A stretch of 6,319 nucleotides of DNA from Flavobacteriaceae bacterium UBA5079 (GTDB taxonomy: Bacteria; Bacteroidota; Bacteroidia; Flavobacteriales; Flavobacteriaceae): assembly GCA_002414705.1 (NCBI GenBank), contig DIAL01000107.1, forward strand, positions 1 to 6,319. Direction: 5' to 3'. The notes under the pieces were generated by a model. The model ran no database searches and was not told the DNA's origin. It saw only the letters and a program-made list of their open reading frames with translations. Below, piece by piece: positions 5,227 to 6,319 of this stretch. Both the position numbers and the translations under genes were made by a program. Position 1 is the stretch's first letter. Every line of letters begins with the position of its first letter.

Positions 5227-6319
5227 TTATTGTTTAATAATTCGTTTCACAACTGTTTTATCTCCAGTGTTATCAGTTATCTGGATGAAATAGGTTCCTG
5301 CTGAAAGTTTATCCATATTACTTAAGGTAATTATTTGGCTTACAGGAACTATGTTTTTTTGTTTTGAAATTGTTCGACCACTAATATCAAATACGTCAAT
5401 ATTAACAGGATTATTCTCAATTAATTTAATATTCACTGAATTATTAAATGGATTTGGATAAACCTTAATTGCGTTTGTATCAAAACTTGAAGTGCTTAAT
5501 GTAGAATTGGTAATGTTTAAATTATAATCTTCAACTTCACCATAATTAAACGTTTCACAAGGATTATTGGCGTTGCTTCCGGCTCCGCTATAGTATTTCA
5601 TTAATACGCGCATTCGTGTATTGCCAAGAACAGCATCATTTGGAATATCAAAAGTACCTGAAACTGGGTTTGTTTGATTAGAGCTTCTTCTAAATATGCG
5701 TTCAGCAGTTTCAAAGGTGCCATTTTGGTTAAAATCTATCCAAATTGTAACCGCTTCGTTATAGTTGCCTCCAGTCCAGTGTTTTGTTACACTAATCGTA
5801 TTTCCAGTTGCATTAGTTAATATATCTAAATCTCCAAAAACAGATGTTGCTGTTAAATCTGAATATCCAGACGTTGTTGTTGAAACTGTATTATGACTAG
5901 TTCCATTTATGGATACAATTCCAATAAATTCATCTGTAATACTACCTCCTTCAGCAACACAATAATTAACATTAGTTGTTGTAAATTGTTTTAAAGCAGA
6001 ATTTACAGAACTTACGGATCCACAGTTAGATCTTACTTGGAATTCATAAGTTGTATTTGGTGATAAACCAGTAATTTGGTAAGAATTAGTAGTAACTACT
6101 AAAACATCTACCCAAGTTAATGTTCCTACTTCACGATATCTTAAATCATAACTATCTGATGGAGCAGAAGTCCACGAAGCCAGTGAAGAGCTGGAATCTG
6201 TTCCAGAATTGGTTAAATTAGTTGGAGCAGTAGCAGTTGCTGCGGATAATTGTATAGTGCCTAAATTTTTAGTTTGGTAATTAGCAATTGTTTCATTTGT
6301 TAATGTTACAGATTGATAA
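5227..6319 (-). CDS. Secreted protein with fibronectin III, GEVED and T9SS type A sorting domains, N-terminus beyond window
   Basis: The frame is open from the right edge to the TAA at 5229-5227, giving 363 visible residues. The first part (1-25), ending QTKNLGTIQLS, looks like the last strands of a carboxypeptidase-regulatory-like domain. Next come fibronectin type III (about 31-115), GEVED (about 119-269) and a T9SS type A sorting domain (about 284-363). The internal ATG at 5613 is only Met236 inside the GEVED domain (LGNTRMRV) and is not a start. The protein should be exported by Sec and then by the type IX secretion system, with its C-terminal domain recognised and usually removed at the outer membrane. 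The N-terminal part, outside the window, decides its function. Proteins with this tail are often peptidases or adhesins, but nothing here settles which. A strong terminator follows the stop. Confidence 0.95.
   Translation of the reverse strand, partial: YQSVTLTNETIANYQTKNLGTIQLSAATATAPTNLTNSGTDSSSSLASWTSAPSDSYDLRYREVGTLTWVDVLVVTTNSYQITGLSPNTTYEFQVRSNCGSVSSVNSALKQFTTTNVNYCVAEGGSITDEFIGIVSINGTSHNTVSTTTSGYSDLTATSVFGDLDILTNATGNTISVTKHWTGGNYNEAVTIWIDFNQNGTFETAERIFRRSSNQTNPVSGTFDIPNDAVLGNTRMRVLMKYYSGAGSNANNPCETFNYGEVEDYNLNITNSTLSTSSFDTNAIKVYPNPFNNSVNIKLIENNPVNIDVFDISGRTISKQKNIVPVSQIITLSNMDKLSAGTYFIQITDNTGDKTVVKRIIKQ
5230..5469 (-). other. T9SS type A C-terminal sorting domain (visible residues about 284-363)
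   Basis: About 80 residues start IKVYPNPFNNSVNIKL, contain VFDISGRTISKQ and LSAGTYFIQITD, and end VVKRIIKQ with a basic tail. The YPNPF opening, the D-x-x-G-R turn, the LxxGxYFIxI strand and the Lys-rich end are the diagnostic features of the type A sorting domain of the Por/type IX system. The domain directs passage across the outer membrane and is normally cleaved by the sortase-like PorU. It is complete here and ends exactly at the stop codon. Confidence 0.96.
5512..5964 (-). other. GEVED domain of the upstream protein (visible residues about 119-269)
   Basis: It starts YCVAEGGS (C120), has the calcium-loop-like IDFNQNGTFE (D195 to E203) and LGNTRMRV (231-238), and ends with the exact family signature GEVEDYNLNI (260-269). 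C254 near the end pairs in position with C120. It shares LGNTRMRV, the D-x-N-Q-x-G loop and the closing GExEDY motif with the GEVED domain of the large protein next door, but the rest differs clearly, so the two are family members and not a recent copy. Confidence 0.92.
5974..6228 (-). other. Fibronectin type III domain (visible residues about 31-115)
   Basis: The segment starts APTNLTNSG, has SLASWTSAPSDSYDLRYRE and TLTWVDV, then YQITGLSPNTTYEFQVRSNCG. This is the standard Fn3 pattern: an opening Pro-rich strand, the W, the Y-x-L-R-Y-R strand, and the L-x-P-x-T-x-Y-x-F-x-V-R motif. The closing Asn-Cys-Gly (C99) is typical of Fn3 domains in Flavobacteriia T9SS proteins. Such domains usually act as spacers next to the sorting domain. 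Confidence 0.9.

Noticed and set aside
5227..5613. A separate 128-residue gene starting at the ATG at 5613
   Set aside because: The ATG is internal to a GEVED domain whose first half is in frame upstream with no stop, so this is the C-terminal part of a longer protein.
1..6319. A novel defence, toxin or biosynthetic system
   Set aside because: All coding capacity is taken by two structural secreted proteins. No nuclease, toxin, polymerase, phage or biosynthetic enzyme motif was found on either strand.

Overview
The window holds the parts of two secreted, multidomain cell-surface proteins, both on the minus strand and both cut by the window edges. The DNA is AT-rich. The visible features point to a Bacteroidota bacterium, most likely a marine-type member of the Flavobacteriaceae: a type IX secretion (T9SS) type A C-terminal sorting domain, GEVED and choice-of-anchor D domains, Asn/Thr/Ser-rich extracellular sequence, no purine-rich Shine-Dalgarno, and a possible TAnnTTTG promoter element. 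The genus cannot be told from this window.

Layout, in the direction of transcription (right to left). (1) 6319-5227 is the C-terminal 363 residues of a secreted protein: the end of a probable carboxypeptidase-regulatory-like beta-sandwich, one fibronectin type III domain, one GEVED domain and a complete T9SS type A sorting domain. Its N-terminal, possibly catalytic, part lies outside the window. (2) 5226-5022 is a 205-base intergenic gap. It carries a perfect 16-bp stem terminator just after the upstream stop and a candidate promoter for the next gene, so the two genes are probably separate transcription units. (3) 5021 to the left edge is one uninterrupted reading frame of at least 1673 codons. 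Its order is signal peptide, about 370 residues with no family I recognise, choice-of-anchor D, GEVED, a second choice-of-anchor D, a long conserved Bacteroidota block beginning LALWLKG, a LamG (concanavalin-like) domain, and a C-terminal region still open at the edge. This frame has no stop inside the window. The short plus-strand open frames lying over it are antisense shadows.

Both proteins look like T9SS cargo: exported by Sec, passed through the outer membrane by T9SS, and displayed on or released from the cell surface. Likely roles are adhesion, carbohydrate binding or matrix functions. The sorting domain is seen only in the upstream protein. For the large protein it is predicted to lie beyond the left edge. 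No enzyme active site, mobile element, CRISPR array, RNA gene or defence system was seen. The points most worth a second look are the unassigned N-terminal region of the large protein, and the pair of in-frame direct repeats (about 79% identical in protein) that flank its GEVED domain.
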